From assembly GCF_900177645.1 (NCBI RefSeq), contig NZ_FXAO01000013.1, forward strand, positions 1 to 64,000: DNA of 64,000 bases. The letters run 5' to 3'. This stretch comes from Arenibacter troitsensis (GTDB lineage: Bacteria > Bacteroidota > Bacteroidia > Flavobacteriales > Flavobacteriaceae). Both the position numbers and the translations under genes were made by a program. The notes under the pieces are model-generated. The model searched no databases. It was given only the letters and a program-made list of their open reading frames with translations, and had not been told where the DNA came from. Of the stretch, positions 34,388 through 43,932 are shown one piece after another; the first letter of the stretch is position 1; the number at the start of each line of letters is the position of its first letter.

Positions 34388-35264
34388 AAACTTCAAATTC
34401 TTTTTCTTTAATAGCTTCATCCATTACCTCCACTTCCAATTTTTTCATATAATCCAACTTCCTTCTATTTAAAAGCAGTTGCTTAATGGTAGGTTCAATA
34501 TACGTAAGGGGAGCAATGTCGTTGATTTCCAACATATCGTTTATCTTCCCCAAATATACCCCTAAAGAATCCTGTAATTCAAAAAATTGTGATTTTTTTA
34601 AGTACTTATCCTGATTTTCAGTGGTTAACGGAGTAATTTCCTCCATAACCCGAAAAGCGCTCACCCAAATTGAATCGTTAAAATTTACCTTTCTAAATTG
34701 CACACTTATAGAATCCAAATAGCGCTTATCCGCCTCTTTAAAATTCCTCAATTTATTGGCAACCAAATCCTTGTCCAAATATTGCGTAGGCAATTCCACG
34801 AACCTCAACTGTATTATCCGTTCCTTTAGCTTAAAATTTTCCTTTTCCCGTTCGTAAAACTCAGTGAGCTGGGTACGTGTAACAACGGTATCGTGGGATT
34901 GGAGGACCAATGCCTCCTTATAAGCGCCTGTATATAAATCTGTTCTGTAATTGGAGACCAATTGCTCAAAATATTCCAATTTCTCCTCAGGAAGATTTAT
35001 TTTGGCCTTGGAAAGCAAAAGTTGTTTGTAAGCCCAATTATTAATATAGTTATTAACCAGAGAAGTACTATCTTCTTTGGACATATTGGTCAGAAGCAAC
35101 TCTTTTAAATCCTCCTTGTACAAATACGTTTCCCCTACCCTAGCCACTGGAATTTTGTCTTCCTTTTTATTAAAAAGGGAATCACAGGATATACACGTGC
35201 ATAGCAAAACCACACTCATTAAAAATATTGAGATTTTTTCCAGCTTTATTTCACAAAAATCCAT
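34371..35264 (-). CDS. PpiC/SurA-operon lipoprotein
   Basis: A 297-residue predicted lipoprotein with a Cys-rich lipobox (LLCTCISC, C27). The body is helical and charged (VARVGETYLYKEDLKELL, a segment typical of SurA N-terminal domains), and no parvulin catalytic domain is obvious. By position and content it looks like a non-catalytic chaperone relative acting with SurA. The ATG at 35264 sits at the predicted transcription start of the promoter at 35269-35298, so the mRNA may be leaderless; an in-frame ATG at 35219 is a weaker alternative, leaving too short a signal. Confidence 0.8.
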   Translation of the reverse strand: MDFCEIKLEKISIFLMSVVLLCTCISCDSLFNKKEDKIPVARVGETYLYKEDLKELLLTNMSKEDSTSLVNNYINNWAYKQLLLSKAKINLPEEKLEYFEQLVSNYRTDLYTGAYKEALVLQSHDTVVTRTQLTEFYEREKENFKLKERIIQLRFVELPTQYLDKDLVANKLRNFKEADKRYLDSISVQFRKVNFNDSIWVSAFRVMEEITPLTTENQDKYLKKSQFFELQDSLGVYLGKINDMLEINDIAPLTYIEPTIKQLLLNRRKLDYMKKLEVEVMDEAIKEKEFEVYEQGN

Positions 35265-35268
35265 TCCG

Positions 35269-35298
35269 CAAATTTAGCAATTAAGCAGCATTATGCAA
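35269..35298 (-). promoter_or_regulatory. Promoter of the lipoprotein-surA-moxR operon
   Basis: On the minus strand TTG (35298-35296), 19 bases, TAAATTTG (35276-35269). The expected start is 35265-35262, coinciding with the first ATG of the operon. Confidence 0.75.
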
Positions 35299-35381
35299 GT
35301 CCTTGTTTCCCAATAAAATTCCCCTACATTTATAGACAGGTTTACTGCACATTTTATTTCTTTTATTATTAATTTTATTCC

Positions 35382-35630
35382 ATGGCGGAAAGACAAATAA
35401 AACTAATTTGGGATTTTAGAGGGGAATCGGCCCAGAACACGGCGAAACATCATAAAATACATCTTGAAGACTATGTGCTGGCCCAAAATTTAACTTTCAA
35501 CATTACAGGGAACAAAGACCTAAGCAGTATGCACTCCATTGCCTATCTCGTTGTAAGCGAATCAGAGATGATTGCCGTTAGGGATGCCCTAAAACCGCAT
35601 CGCGGTGAGGTCTACACCCCGATTGACTAA
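35382..35630 (+). CDS. Conserved small protein of unknown function
   Basis: An 82-residue protein without signal peptide. It begins MAERQIKLIWDFRGESAQNTAKHHKIHLEDYV and ends EVYTPID (shown here only in part). The mix of a strand-forming start, a His-rich AKHHKIHLED helix and a central SSMHSIAYLVVSESE segment suggests a compact alpha/beta domain. I do not recognise the family, though I think relatives are frequent in Flavobacteriaceae. It lies 22 bases before the serine-hydrolase lipoprotein gene on the same strand and may be cotranscribed with it. Confidence 0.75.
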   Translation: MAERQIKLIWDFRGESAQNTAKHHKIHLEDYVLAQNLTFNITGNKDLSSMHSIAYLVVSESEMIAVRDALKPHRGEVYTPID

Positions 35631-35652
35631 ACAAAAAACAAGAAACAGACCT

Positions 35653-36801
35653 ATGGGCAGTAGATTCTTTTTATTCATTGCAACCATCACTAACTTGCTT
35701 CTATCATGTGCCACCCCTACTGAAGACCCGGATTTATTGAAAATTGCCCTAAACTCCAACAATTCCAAAATAAGGAATGTTATGGATAGCTTGGCAAAAC
35801 ATGAGCTGCAAGTAAGATATACCCGAATAGACCGTATAAAGGATAGTATAGTTTTTACGGACTTTAATTTTCAGGTAAACGACAGCAACTACTTCTACCC
35901 AGCAAGCACGGTTAAAATCCTAACGGCCCTACTTGCCTTGGAAAAGCTCAACGAAATGGATTCCCTAGATCTTTACACCCAATTTTATGTGGAGGGTGAT
36001 TCTCTGGAAACCACATTTGCCTGCGAAATCTCCAAGATTTTTGCAGTAAGCGACAATGAGGCCAATAATAGACTTTTGGAATTTTTAGGTCAAGACCGAA
36101 TAAACAAAAAATTGAAGGACAAAGGTATAGCACCTGTCCGAATCTCCCATCGACTTTCAACGGACAATGCTTTTGAGGTAACTACAAAGCCACTTATAGT
36201 CTACTTAAACGACACCACATTAACCTGGTTAAAACCGAGCGTAAACAACCCCCCCGTCCCCTTGGACCTGAACAGGATTAAAAAAGGTAGGGCCTATTAC
36301 GAAGAAAACGCCCTAGTTAATGAACCATTCGATTTTAGCTTAAAAAATTATTTTCCAATAAGTACCCAGAACGAGGTCTTAAAAAGGATCATTTTCCCGG
36401 AACAATTCCCAAAGAACAAACGATTCAACCTTAGTCCCGATCAACATAGATTTCTCCTGAAGGCCATGAGCGACCCTCCAAGAAAAATAGGGTACGATGA
36501 AATGGATTATTACGACGGTTATTGCAAGTTTTTTATGTTTGGAGATACCAGGGATACCATTCCCGAATATCTCAAAATATACAATAAAGTAGGCAATGCC
36601 TATGGCACAATTACGGATTGCGCCTATATATCTGACAGTAAAAATAATGTAGAATTTATACTAACTGCCACTCTTTTGGCCAATGAAAATGGGATATTTA
36701 ACGATAATTCTTATGAGTATGAAACTATTGGACTTCCGTTTTTGGCGCAATTGGGAAGAGAGATCTACCATCTGGAAATAGCACAAAAACAACGACAATG
36801 A
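35653..36801 (+). CDS. Class A beta-lactamase-like serine hydrolase lipoprotein
   Basis: A 382-residue lipoprotein (start 35653; lipobox LLLSC, C19). The active site of the class A family is visible: S85-T-V-K88 in PASTVKILTALLALEKL, S133-D-N135 in AVSDNEANNRLLEFLG, and a KVG element (NKVGNAYG) in place of KTG. It is longer than true class A enzymes (about 290), so it is more likely a peptidoglycan or housekeeping serine hydrolase than a resistance enzyme. The in-frame start at 35605 would bury the signal peptide and overlap the upstream gene. It overlaps the SRPBCC gene by 4 bases. Confidence 0.88.
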   Translation: MGSRFFLFIATITNLLLSCATPTEDPDLLKIALNSNNSKIRNVMDSLAKHELQVRYTRIDRIKDSIVFTDFNFQVNDSNYFYPASTVKILTALLALEKLNEMDSLDLYTQFYVEGDSLETTFACEISKIFAVSDNEANNRLLEFLGQDRINKKLKDKGIAPVRISHRLSTDNAFEVTTKPLIVYLNDTTLTWLKPSVNNPPVPLDLNRIKKGRAYYEENALVNEPFDFSLKNYFPISTQNEVLKRIIFPEQFPKNKRFNLSPDQHRFLLKAMSDPPRKIGYDEMDYYDGYCKFFMFGDTRDTIPEYLKIYNKVGNAYGTITDCAYISDSKNNVEFILTATLLANENGIFNDNSYEYETIGLPFLAQLGREIYHLEIAQKQRQ

Positions 36802-37313
36802 CAGCTTTAAGTTTTGACTCTTTCACTAAAAAAATATACATCAAAACCAATATGGAAAAAATTTATTGGGCCTGGTGTACGGCCGAAGGGATTACCTCTT
36901 GGTTTTTGAGCAAGGCCACTTATACATCTCCTGATGGACACCCCAAGGCTGCACATCATCAGATTGCCGAAGGGGACAGCTATATCTGGGAATGGTACAA
37001 TTGGGACGGTCAGGAAAAAGGAACAGTAACAAAGGCGAACGGCACGGATTTTTTTGAAATTACCTTTGCCAATGTATGTAAGGTTTCGGTTTCGCTCGAG
37101 GACTGCGGCCATGATATACTATTAACCTTGAAGCAATACCATATACCTACGGACGACAAGAGCAAATTGAACATCCATTATGGCTGCAGCAACGGATGGA
37201 CCTTCTGGCTGGCAAATCTTAAGGCCTATTTGGAATATGGCATTTTGTTGAATGAAACACAAAATGACCTGCGACACCAACCTCTGGCAGGATTTGAATT
37301 TGTGAATATTTAG
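36798..37313 (+). CDS. SRPBCC / AHSA1-domain protein
   Basis: A 171-residue START-like helix-grip protein. The N-terminal strand FTKKIYIKTNMEKIYWAWC, a WFLSKATY segment and the C-terminal GCSNGWTFWLANLKAYLEYG helix fit the AHSA1 (Hsp90 ATPase activator C-terminal) clade of SRPBCC proteins. Such proteins bind hydrophobic ligands or act as co-chaperones; this one's ligand is unknown. Its ATG overlaps the stop of the preceding hydrolase (ATGA), so translation is coupled. No signal peptide. Confidence 0.88.
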   Translation: MTALSFDSFTKKIYIKTNMEKIYWAWCTAEGITSWFLSKATYTSPDGHPKAAHHQIAEGDSYIWEWYNWDGQEKGTVTKANGTDFFEITFANVCKVSVSLEDCGHDILLTLKQYHIPTDDKSKLNIHYGCSNGWTFWLANLKAYLEYGILLNETQNDLRHQPLAGFEFVNI

Positions 37314-37396
37314 GGGGAATCAATTTCACAAGGTTTTAACTGGTATATGGTCAACAACAATTCTTCTTATTTCCTATTTTTGCGCATTTTTCAAAA

Positions 37397-38293
37397 ATGA
37401 TAACAAAACCACGTATCGCTCTAATTGTTGGAATAGTCTGTATTTCCATATTCCCAGTATTGGTGAAATTAAATTATACCCCAGGCCTTATTTCCGCCTT
37501 CTACCGTATGGCTATCGCCCTAAGCATAATCTTACCTTATGTCCTATTTACAAAACAATTGGAAATCCCGGATCGAAGAACGTTATTGCTTACCGTTATT
37601 TGCGGAATATGTTTTGGTTCTGATGTGGCAGTTTGGAATATTGCCATTCAGGAATCCACGGCCACACAAGCATCGTTCCTGACCAACCTATCTCCGGTTT
37701 GGGTGGGCATCGGTACATTTTTCTTTTTAAAACCCAAACCCTCCCTTAATTTTTGGATAGGTACCGTTATTGCACTATTAGGAATGGTCACCTTGGTAGG
37801 CTTTAAATTCTTTGCCCATCTTTCTTTTGATATTGGTTTTAGTTTTGGAGTATTATCCGGGGTATTCTATGCCATCTATATCCTAATCAGTAAGGAAGTC
37901 CTCGCCAAAATATCTGTATTAAACTTTATGACCCTAAGCCTAATTTCCTCTTCATTCTTTTTGGGGATCCTATCGTATGCCCTTGGGGAGCCTTTCAACG
38001 GCTTCTCCAACATTGGTTGGTTTGTACTTGTCATCCAAGGATTGGTCTGCCAGTTGTTGGCCTGGTTATCCATCAGCTATTCCACCCAACATATGCGGGC
38101 CACAAGAGTCGCATTAAGTCTATTGGCTCAGGCCATCTTGGCCGCAATATTGGCTTGGATATTTCTCAACGAGCTAATTACCCCACAAATGATTCTCGGA
38201 GGCATTATTTTACTATTTGGAATACGAATCACCTTTTACGACAAACCACTTGTTTTACCCATGGGAAAAAAGGCTAAACTCCCGCCTCTTTAA
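37397..38293 (+). CDS. EamA/DMT family membrane transporter
   Basis: A 298-residue inner-membrane protein with about ten hydrophobic segments in two EamA repeats (ISAFYRMAIALSIILPYVL and VALSLLAQAILAAILAWIFL mark conserved helices). It is a drug/metabolite transporter of unknown substrate, distinct in sequence from the one at 15193. A TATTTTTG element at 37375-37382 may be its -7 box. The last 20 bases overlap the convergent sugar-isomerase-like gene. Confidence 0.9.
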   Translation: MITKPRIALIVGIVCISIFPVLVKLNYTPGLISAFYRMAIALSIILPYVLFTKQLEIPDRRTLLLTVICGICFGSDVAVWNIAIQESTATQASFLTNLSPVWVGIGTFFFLKPKPSLNFWIGTVIALLGMVTLVGFKFFAHLSFDIGFSFGVLSGVFYAIYILISKEVLAKISVLNFMTLSLISSSFFLGILSYALGEPFNGFSNIGWFVLVIQGLVCQLLAWLSISYSTQHMRATRVALSLLAQAILAAILAWIFLNELITPQMILGGIILLFGIRITFYDKPLVLPMGKKAKLPPL

Positions 38294-39218
38294 TAACTTT
38301 CAATGTCTTTTGCAGTCCGGTCTTGGCCACCTCCAACAAATCCATACTGTGGTACTCCGGATTGTACAACTCCAAGGAAATACAACCGTTGAAACCAGTG
38401 GTTTTAAGGTCTTTTAAAATTTGTGGCAGTGGCAAAATTCCGTCACCCGGAAAAACCCTATGCTTATCCTCCATATCGGCTATTTCCATTCCTTTGGGAG
38501 CATCGTTAAATTGAAAAATAGCGAATATATCGCCGTTCAAAAGTCTTAAACCTTCAAATCCTCCTTCCGAAATATACATATGATATACATCCGGTATTAT
38601 TTTGGCTTTAGGATGGTTGGCATCCAGAGCAACCGCCGTTGCCTGCCCCATAGTCTTGAGCGGAAACATCTTAACAAACACCAGTGCCGGTATTACATTA
38701 TACTCTGTTATCCCAATTTCCAACAATCTGCGGTAACAAGAGGCAACAAAGGCAACATCATAATTCTCCCCAACCTGATTGGGTATGGCCTGTACATAGG
38801 TGCAACCTATTTCCGATGCCATTCTCATTCTATTTTTAGTAGCTGGCAAGGACTTTTGAAATTCTTCCTCATTCTGGGGAATACAGCCCCAAAGACCTAT
38901 CATACTGGGTACGAACAGTCCGGCTTCCTTTATTTTAGCGCCTAATTTCTTAAGATCGCCTCCGCTTTTCTCATATTCAGCCAAATCGCTGTCCCAAGGT
39001 TCTATGGCATCGTAACCTGCCGCTATAGCAATCTCTACCTTTTTTTCCAGGCCCTTGGCGGGTCTAATGGTCGCTGTATCCAAACAGATGGGCCACGGAC
39101 TCTGTCCGTTTTGATATCTTTTTTCTTTCTTCGGAATTTCCAAGGGCAAGGTGTTGGCCAATGAAATTGTTGCCACACTAGCAGTGGCTGCGCCTGCAAT
39201 AAAGGATCTGCGATTCAT
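38274..39218 (-). CDS. Tat-exported sugar phosphate isomerase/epimerase-like protein
   Basis: A 314-residue xylose-isomerase-like TIM barrel. The N-terminus MNRRSFIAGAATASVATISLA is a twin-arginine signal, placing the protein in the periplasm. Barrel elements include AIAAGYDAIEPWDSDL, VPSMIGLWGC, KIIPDVYHMYISEGG, FQFNDAPKG, HRVFPGDGILPLP and CISLELYNPEY, matching the metal-binding AP-endonuclease-2 superfamily. These enzymes act on sugars or inositols; the substrate is unknown. Convergent overlap of 20 bases with the upstream-strand transporter. Confidence 0.9.
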   Translation of the reverse strand: MNRRSFIAGAATASVATISLANTLPLEIPKKEKRYQNGQSPWPICLDTATIRPAKGLEKKVEIAIAAGYDAIEPWDSDLAEYEKSGGDLKKLGAKIKEAGLFVPSMIGLWGCIPQNEEEFQKSLPATKNRMRMASEIGCTYVQAIPNQVGENYDVAFVASCYRRLLEIGITEYNVIPALVFVKMFPLKTMGQATAVALDANHPKAKIIPDVYHMYISEGGFEGLRLLNGDIFAIFQFNDAPKGMEIADMEDKHRVFPGDGILPLPQILKDLKTTGFNGCISLELYNPEYHSMDLLEVAKTGLQKTLKVIKEAGV

Positions 39219-39386
39219 ATTATAGTCAGTTATTCGACTAAAATATGAAAAAAAGTGAAGTTTGTCCCACTTACTGGCAAGAACCGACGGTTATAGTTTC
39301 AATAATCCAACCCATAAGTTTCCAAACGTAGCAAAGATCTATTATCCCCTGGCCTTTGCCATGAATTGGAACTAAAATTTAATAGG

Positions 39387-40694
39387 TTAAGCTTGAATAG
39401 GTTCCCCATAGAGGTCAAAATCTGCAGCTTCAAAAATATGAAGATCAACAAATTCCCCTACTTTCAAATAATGCCTTGTTGCATCCACCAAGACTTCGTT
39501 ATCTACATCGGGAGAATCGAACTCTGATCGACCTACAAAATACTTGCCTTCCTTACGGTCTATGATACAACGCAGAGTTTTACCCACTTTTTCTTGGTTC
39601 AACTCCCACGAAATCTGTGATTGAAGCTCCATGATCTCCGAAGCCCTTTGTTGTTTCACTTCCTCAGGAACATCGTCTACCAAATTATAGGCATGCGTAT
39701 TTTCTTCATGGCTATAGGTAAAGCATCCCAACCTTTCAAAACGCATTTCTTCTACCCAACTTTTCAAAGTTTGAAAATCTTCCTCCGTCTCGCCTGGATA
39801 ACCTACGATAAGGGTAGTCCTAATGGTCATTTCTGGTACTGCAGCCCTAAAGTCCTTCAACAATTTGGTTGTTTTGGCCTGAGTTGTTCCCCTCCGCATA
39901 CTCTTTAATATGGCATCAGAAATATGCTGCAAAGGAATATCCAAATAATTACAAACCTTAGGTTCGCGTTTCATCACTTCCAGGACATCCATAGGAAATC
40001 CGGCAGGGAAAGCATAATGCAATCGAATCCATTCAATACCATCCACTTTCACCAATTCGTTCAACAATTCCGCCAAATTCCTTTTCTTATAAAGGTCCAA
40101 TCCATAATAGGTAAGATCTTGGGCAATGAGAATCAATTCCTTCACCCCTTTGGCCGCCAATTTATTAGCTTCGATTACCAAATCCTCTATAGGAGTACTC
40201 TTATGCTTGCCCCGCATAATGGGTATGGCACAAAAAGAACAAGGACGATCACATCCTTCCGCAATTTTTAGATAAGCGTAATTTTTAGGAGTGGTCGTTA
40301 GCCGCTCCCCAATAAGTTCGTGCTTATAATCGGCACCCAGGGCCTTTAACAAATTAGGCAATTCACTAGTTCCGAAATACTCATCCACATTAGGAATCTC
40401 TTTTTGAAGATCTGGTTTATAGCGCTCACTTAAGCAACCTGTAACAAATACCTTGTCTACTTCCCCTGCTTCCTTTTTTTGAACGTATTCCAAAATGGTA
40501 TTGACACTCTCTTCCTTGGCATTGGCAATAAAACCACAAGTGTTTATCACTACCACATTCCCTTCCTCCTCATGCACGACTTCCTTGTTATTGGCCCTTA
40601 GTTGACCCATCAACACCTCTGAATCGTACACATTCTTGGAACACCCCAAGGTTACAACATTAATCCTATTCTTCTTAAGTGATTTAGTACGCAT
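39387..40694 (-). CDS. rimO: Ribosomal protein S12 methylthiotransferase
   Basis: A 435-residue radical SAM enzyme that methylthiolates Asp88 of S12. The N-terminal MTTase cysteines lie in VVTLGCSKNVYDSE, VINTCGFI and VTGCLSERY. The radical SAM cluster is CDRPCSFCAIP, and a C-terminal TRAM domain (GKTLRCIIDRKEGKYFVGR in part, to the end) binds RNA. The start at 40694 (MRTKSLKKNRINVVT) fits the family; three extra codons to 40703 are optional. A TACTTTTG element (40719-40712) is a likely -7 box. Confidence 0.96.
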   Translation of the reverse strand: MRTKSLKKNRINVVTLGCSKNVYDSEVLMGQLRANNKEVVHEEEGNVVVINTCGFIANAKEESVNTILEYVQKKEAGEVDKVFVTGCLSERYKPDLQKEIPNVDEYFGTSELPNLLKALGADYKHELIGERLTTTPKNYAYLKIAEGCDRPCSFCAIPIMRGKHKSTPIEDLVIEANKLAAKGVKELILIAQDLTYYGLDLYKKRNLAELLNELVKVDGIEWIRLHYAFPAGFPMDVLEVMKREPKVCNYLDIPLQHISDAILKSMRRGTTQAKTTKLLKDFRAAVPEMTIRTTLIVGYPGETEEDFQTLKSWVEEMRFERLGCFTYSHEENTHAYNLVDDVPEEVKQQRASEIMELQSQISWELNQEKVGKTLRCIIDRKEGKYFVGRSEFDSPDVDNEVLVDATRHYLKVGEFVDLHIFEAADFDLYGEPIQA

Positions 40695-40813
40695 ATTTTT
40701 CAAATAAAGTGCAAAAGTACAACTTGAAAAAAGATTGTAGTCCGAATATATCTTTTTTTATTCTTTTAACGTTAAACCTTTATAACCAATTGAACTCTAA
40801 TTCATAAAGCACT

Positions 40814-41902
40814 ATGAAAAACCAATTTCTAATTTGTAGTTTATTCCTTTTTTCCTGTTTAGTGGGATGCTCTAAAGGGAATGATGACCAAGTGCCAGTT
40901 CCACCGGAGGAAACCTTGTATTTTCCCCCAATAAATTCGAACGAATGGGAAACCGTGTCCCTTGAGGAGCTGAATTGGAATACAAGTGCCGAGCAACCTC
41001 TATATGATTACTTGGAGACAAATAAAACAGAAGCCTTTATCCTTTTAAAGAATGGAAAAATTGTTTTGGAAAAATACTTTGGAAGCTTTAACGCCTCTAA
41101 AAACCACTCTTGGAACTCGGCAGCCAAAACTTTGACCGCCTTTACCGTAGGAATTGCCCAAAAGGAAGGTTATCTAGACATAGACCATGCCTCGTCCGAC
41201 TATATGGGAACGGGCTGGTCCTCATTGACCCCTGAACAAGAAGTGCAGATTACCGTAAAAAATCATCTTACCATGACATCGGGCCTTGATTTCACTGGTG
41301 AAAATAGTTTTTGCACCGATGTGGAGTGTTTAATATACAAAGATGAGCCCAATAGCTTTTGGTACTACCACAATGCAGCCTATACCTTATTGGATAATAT
41401 TATAAGCGGAGCCGTTAATGAGGAATATAAAGAATATTTTTATGAAAAGGTTCGGGACAAAATTGGGATGCAGGGATCTTGGATAAAGACGGGATATCTT
41501 AATCTTTATTTTAGCAATGCCAGAAGCATGGCAAGGTTTGGACTGTTGAGCCTCAACAAAGGCATATGGGAAGACACCCCAATTCTGGACGACCCCAACT
41601 ATTTTACAGAAATGACCACGACCTCCCAAGAACTGAACAAGTCATATGGCTATCTCTGGTGGCTCAATGGAAAAAGTAGTTATAGAATACCTGGTTCCGA
41701 AGAACTGTTCCCTGGAAAACTGATACCCAATGCTCCGGACGATCTAATAGCCGGACTCGGTGCATTTGACCAAAAACTATATGTGGTACCAAGTAAAGGA
41801 TTGGTAATTATACGAATGGGCGATTCCGCAAATGAAGATGAATTGGGACCTACTAGCTTTGACAACGATTTGTGGGAAAAAATAAATGAATTGATCAACT
41901 AA
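40814..41902 (+). CDS. Class C beta-lactamase-like serine hydrolase lipoprotein
   Basis: A 362-residue lipoprotein (lipobox LVGC, C19, followed by SKGNDD, a surface-export-like signal). The active-site motif S-A-A-K is in HSWNSAAKTLTAFTVG, and the second, tyrosine-based motif is probably in WYYHNAAYTLLDNII, with LTMTSGLDF between. The C-terminal part (GYLWWLNG, LIAGLGAFDQKLYVVPSKGLVII in pieces) is typical of the serine hydrolase / esterase family related to class C beta-lactamases. Probably an envelope hydrolase or esterase; substrate unknown. Confidence 0.9.
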   Translation: MKNQFLICSLFLFSCLVGCSKGNDDQVPVPPEETLYFPPINSNEWETVSLEELNWNTSAEQPLYDYLETNKTEAFILLKNGKIVLEKYFGSFNASKNHSWNSAAKTLTAFTVGIAQKEGYLDIDHASSDYMGTGWSSLTPEQEVQITVKNHLTMTSGLDFTGENSFCTDVECLIYKDEPNSFWYYHNAAYTLLDNIISGAVNEEYKEYFYEKVRDKIGMQGSWIKTGYLNLYFSNARSMARFGLLSLNKGIWEDTPILDDPNYFTEMTTTSQELNKSYGYLWWLNGKSSYRIPGSEELFPGKLIPNAPDDLIAGLGAFDQKLYVVPSKGLVIIRMGDSANEDELGPTSFDNDLWEKINELIN

Positions 41903-41924
41903 AATCCGCAGGTATCAAAAATCA

Positions 41925-42932
41925 CTATTTCACAGGCTGAAGATGAACCACATCTTCCAAGAACCCTATGGTTTCCCTTTTTACAGATTCCAAATCCTTT
42001 GAAGTAATATAGGACGTCATTACGTGGTTTCCTACCTCCGGAAAAGCCACTTTCCGTTTTAAGCTGCTATCTACACCCAATTCTTCGTACATTTCCAACA
42101 AGGCGGAAACCGAGACTACCTTATCCTGTTCTTCCTCGTTTTTATAGTAATATCCTAAGAAGGTGGGTTGATCGATGTGCTGAAAGACTTCCGGTTTCAT
42201 TGTTTCATCCAACAAAGCCTGTAACTGTGTCAAGGCCTCCACCCTATATTTAGTAGTCCAATAACTCTGTTTTAGGGAATCGGCTTCAGATTCATAAAAG
42301 TCGCTGTCCATAATGGTTTTGGCAATCTCCAATCCCCATGGTCCAGACAATAGGAAAGCCGAGGGATCATAGATCCTAATATTCGGGGAATACAAAAGAA
42401 GACTGGCAATATCCTTATCCCCTTGGGCCAAATAAAGAGCTAGCGTACCCCCTGTGGAAGTACCCATTACAATTACCTTATCTCCAATCTGTTTAGCTAC
42501 GGCCAAAGCCTCCTTGGCAGATTCGAAGTAGTCCGTCGCCGTTAATTGAAGCATGGCCTGTTCTTCCTGGATACCGTGCCCTTCCAGACGGGGCAAGTAT
42601 ACATTGGCACCATACCTTTGTCCCAGCTCCCTGTGCAGTGGTGCACCTTCCTCATGACTGGCGGACCAACCATGAAGATAAAGAATGGAATACTCTGTTT
42701 TGCGGGGAATAGAATCGTACCAAAGGATTTGTGCTTCGTTATTTGCCTTGATTTTGGTATTTAACCTTTCCTTTTCTAAAATACTATTTTGAAGTTTAGT
42801 CAAATCCGTTTCCATTGCAGGAAGATCCATGGTCAAAAGAGGTTTATCTACCTTGGGACCCAAAAAATAGACAAGGAGCAATAAAAGCAGTAAAAAAAAT
42901 ACAGCTTTAACTAGCCTACGGATTACCTTCAT
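41925..42932 (-). CDS. Alpha/beta hydrolase, membrane-anchored
   Basis: A 335-residue hydrolase with one N-terminal hydrophobic segment (about 8-24: AVFFLLLLLLLVYFLG). The fold markers are LYLHGWSASHEEG (oxyanion region) and the nucleophile elbow GTSTGGTL. A C-terminal PEVGNHVMTSYI supplies the catalytic His. Relatives include monoacylglycerol lipase and carboxylesterases. The start overlaps the ftsY stop by 4 bases, so it is coupled to ftsY. Confidence 0.9.
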   Translation of the reverse strand: MKVIRRLVKAVFFLLLLLLLVYFLGPKVDKPLLTMDLPAMETDLTKLQNSILEKERLNTKIKANNEAQILWYDSIPRKTEYSILYLHGWSASHEEGAPLHRELGQRYGANVYLPRLEGHGIQEEQAMLQLTATDYFESAKEALAVAKQIGDKVIVMGTSTGGTLALYLAQGDKDIASLLLYSPNIRIYDPSAFLLSGPWGLEIAKTIMDSDFYESEADSLKQSYWTTKYRVEALTQLQALLDETMKPEVFQHIDQPTFLGYYYKNEEEQDKVVSVSALLEMYEELGVDSSLKRKVAFPEVGNHVMTSYITSKDLESVKRETIGFLEDVVHLQPVK

Positions 42933-43891
42933 TCTTTTTTACTAAAAAATGAATCCACAAATTCGACCTTATTAAAGACTTGCAAATCATCCATTCCTTC
43001 CCCAACACCTATATATTTTACAGGAATTTGGAATTGATCGGAAATACCAATAACGACACCGCCCTTGGCCGTACCATCCAATTTTGTAACTGCCAAAGAC
43101 GTTACCTCCGTAGCCTTGGTAAACTGTTTTGCCTGTTCAAAGGCATTCTGACCGGTAGAGCCGTCCAAAACTAGTAGTACTTCATCCGGAGTACCCTCCA
43201 CCACCTTCTGCATAACACGCTTCACCTTGGTCAATTCATTCATCAAATTAACCTTATTATGTAATCTTCCAGCCGTATCTATTATTACAACGTCCGCATT
43301 CTGCTTGAGTGCAGAACTTAGGGTATCGAACGCTACTGAGGCAGGATCACTCCCCATATTTTGTTTTATGATAGGCACTTCAACGCGATCTGCCCAAACC
43401 TGAAGTTGGTCTATTGCTGCTGCCCTAAACGTATCGGCCGCTCCGAGCACTACCTTTAAACCTTGCTTTTTAAATTGATATGCCAATTTACCAATGGTGG
43501 TTGTCTTACCTACCCCATTAACCCCAACTACCATGATAACATAAGGCTTTCTCGCCAAAGGTACCGTAAATTCCGTTTCATTTCCAGAATTGGTTTCGGA
43601 CAACAAGCCCGCTATTTCCTCCCTTAATATAACATTAAGCTCATCTACCCCAAGGTATTTATCCTTGGATACACGTGCCTCTATACGATCTATAATCTTT
43701 AAGGTAGTATTTACACCCACATCGGAAGAAACCAATACCTCCTCCAAATTATCCAAAACATCATCATCTACCTTGGACTTTCCTACTACCGCCTTACTAA
43801 GTTTGGATAAAAAATTGGTTTTGGTCTTTTCCAGACCCTTGTCCAAAGATTCCTTTTTTTGTGTGGAAAATATTTTTTTAAATAAACTCAT
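42929..43891 (-). CDS. ftsY: Signal recognition particle receptor FtsY
   Basis: A 320-residue SRP GTPase that docks ribosome-SRP complexes at the membrane. The NG domain has G1 VVGVNGVGKTTTIGKLA, G2/G3 GAADTFRAAAIDQLQ and VIIDTAGRLHNK, and G4 VTKLDGTAKGG. The acidic A domain of E. coli is missing, as usual in Bacteroidota, and a short basic N-terminus takes its place. TATCTTTG (43922-43915) is a likely -7 element. It is separated from the rpmB unit by a terminator. Confidence 0.97.
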   Translation of the reverse strand: MSLFKKIFSTQKKESLDKGLEKTKTNFLSKLSKAVVGKSKVDDDVLDNLEEVLVSSDVGVNTTLKIIDRIEARVSKDKYLGVDELNVILREEIAGLLSETNSGNETEFTVPLARKPYVIMVVGVNGVGKTTTIGKLAYQFKKQGLKVVLGAADTFRAAAIDQLQVWADRVEVPIIKQNMGSDPASVAFDTLSSALKQNADVVIIDTAGRLHNKVNLMNELTKVKRVMQKVVEGTPDEVLLVLDGSTGQNAFEQAKQFTKATEVTSLAVTKLDGTAKGGVVIGISDQFQIPVKYIGVGEGMDDLQVFNKVEFVDSFFSKKE

Positions 43892-43932
43892 ATTTTTGGC
43901 ATGTTCCTTTTCATCAAAGATATAAAAATAAA

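Noticed and set aside
35653..36801. Antibiotic-resistance beta-lactamase
   Set aside because: STVK and SDN are present, but the protein is about 90 residues too long, has KVG instead of KTG, and carries no resistance context.
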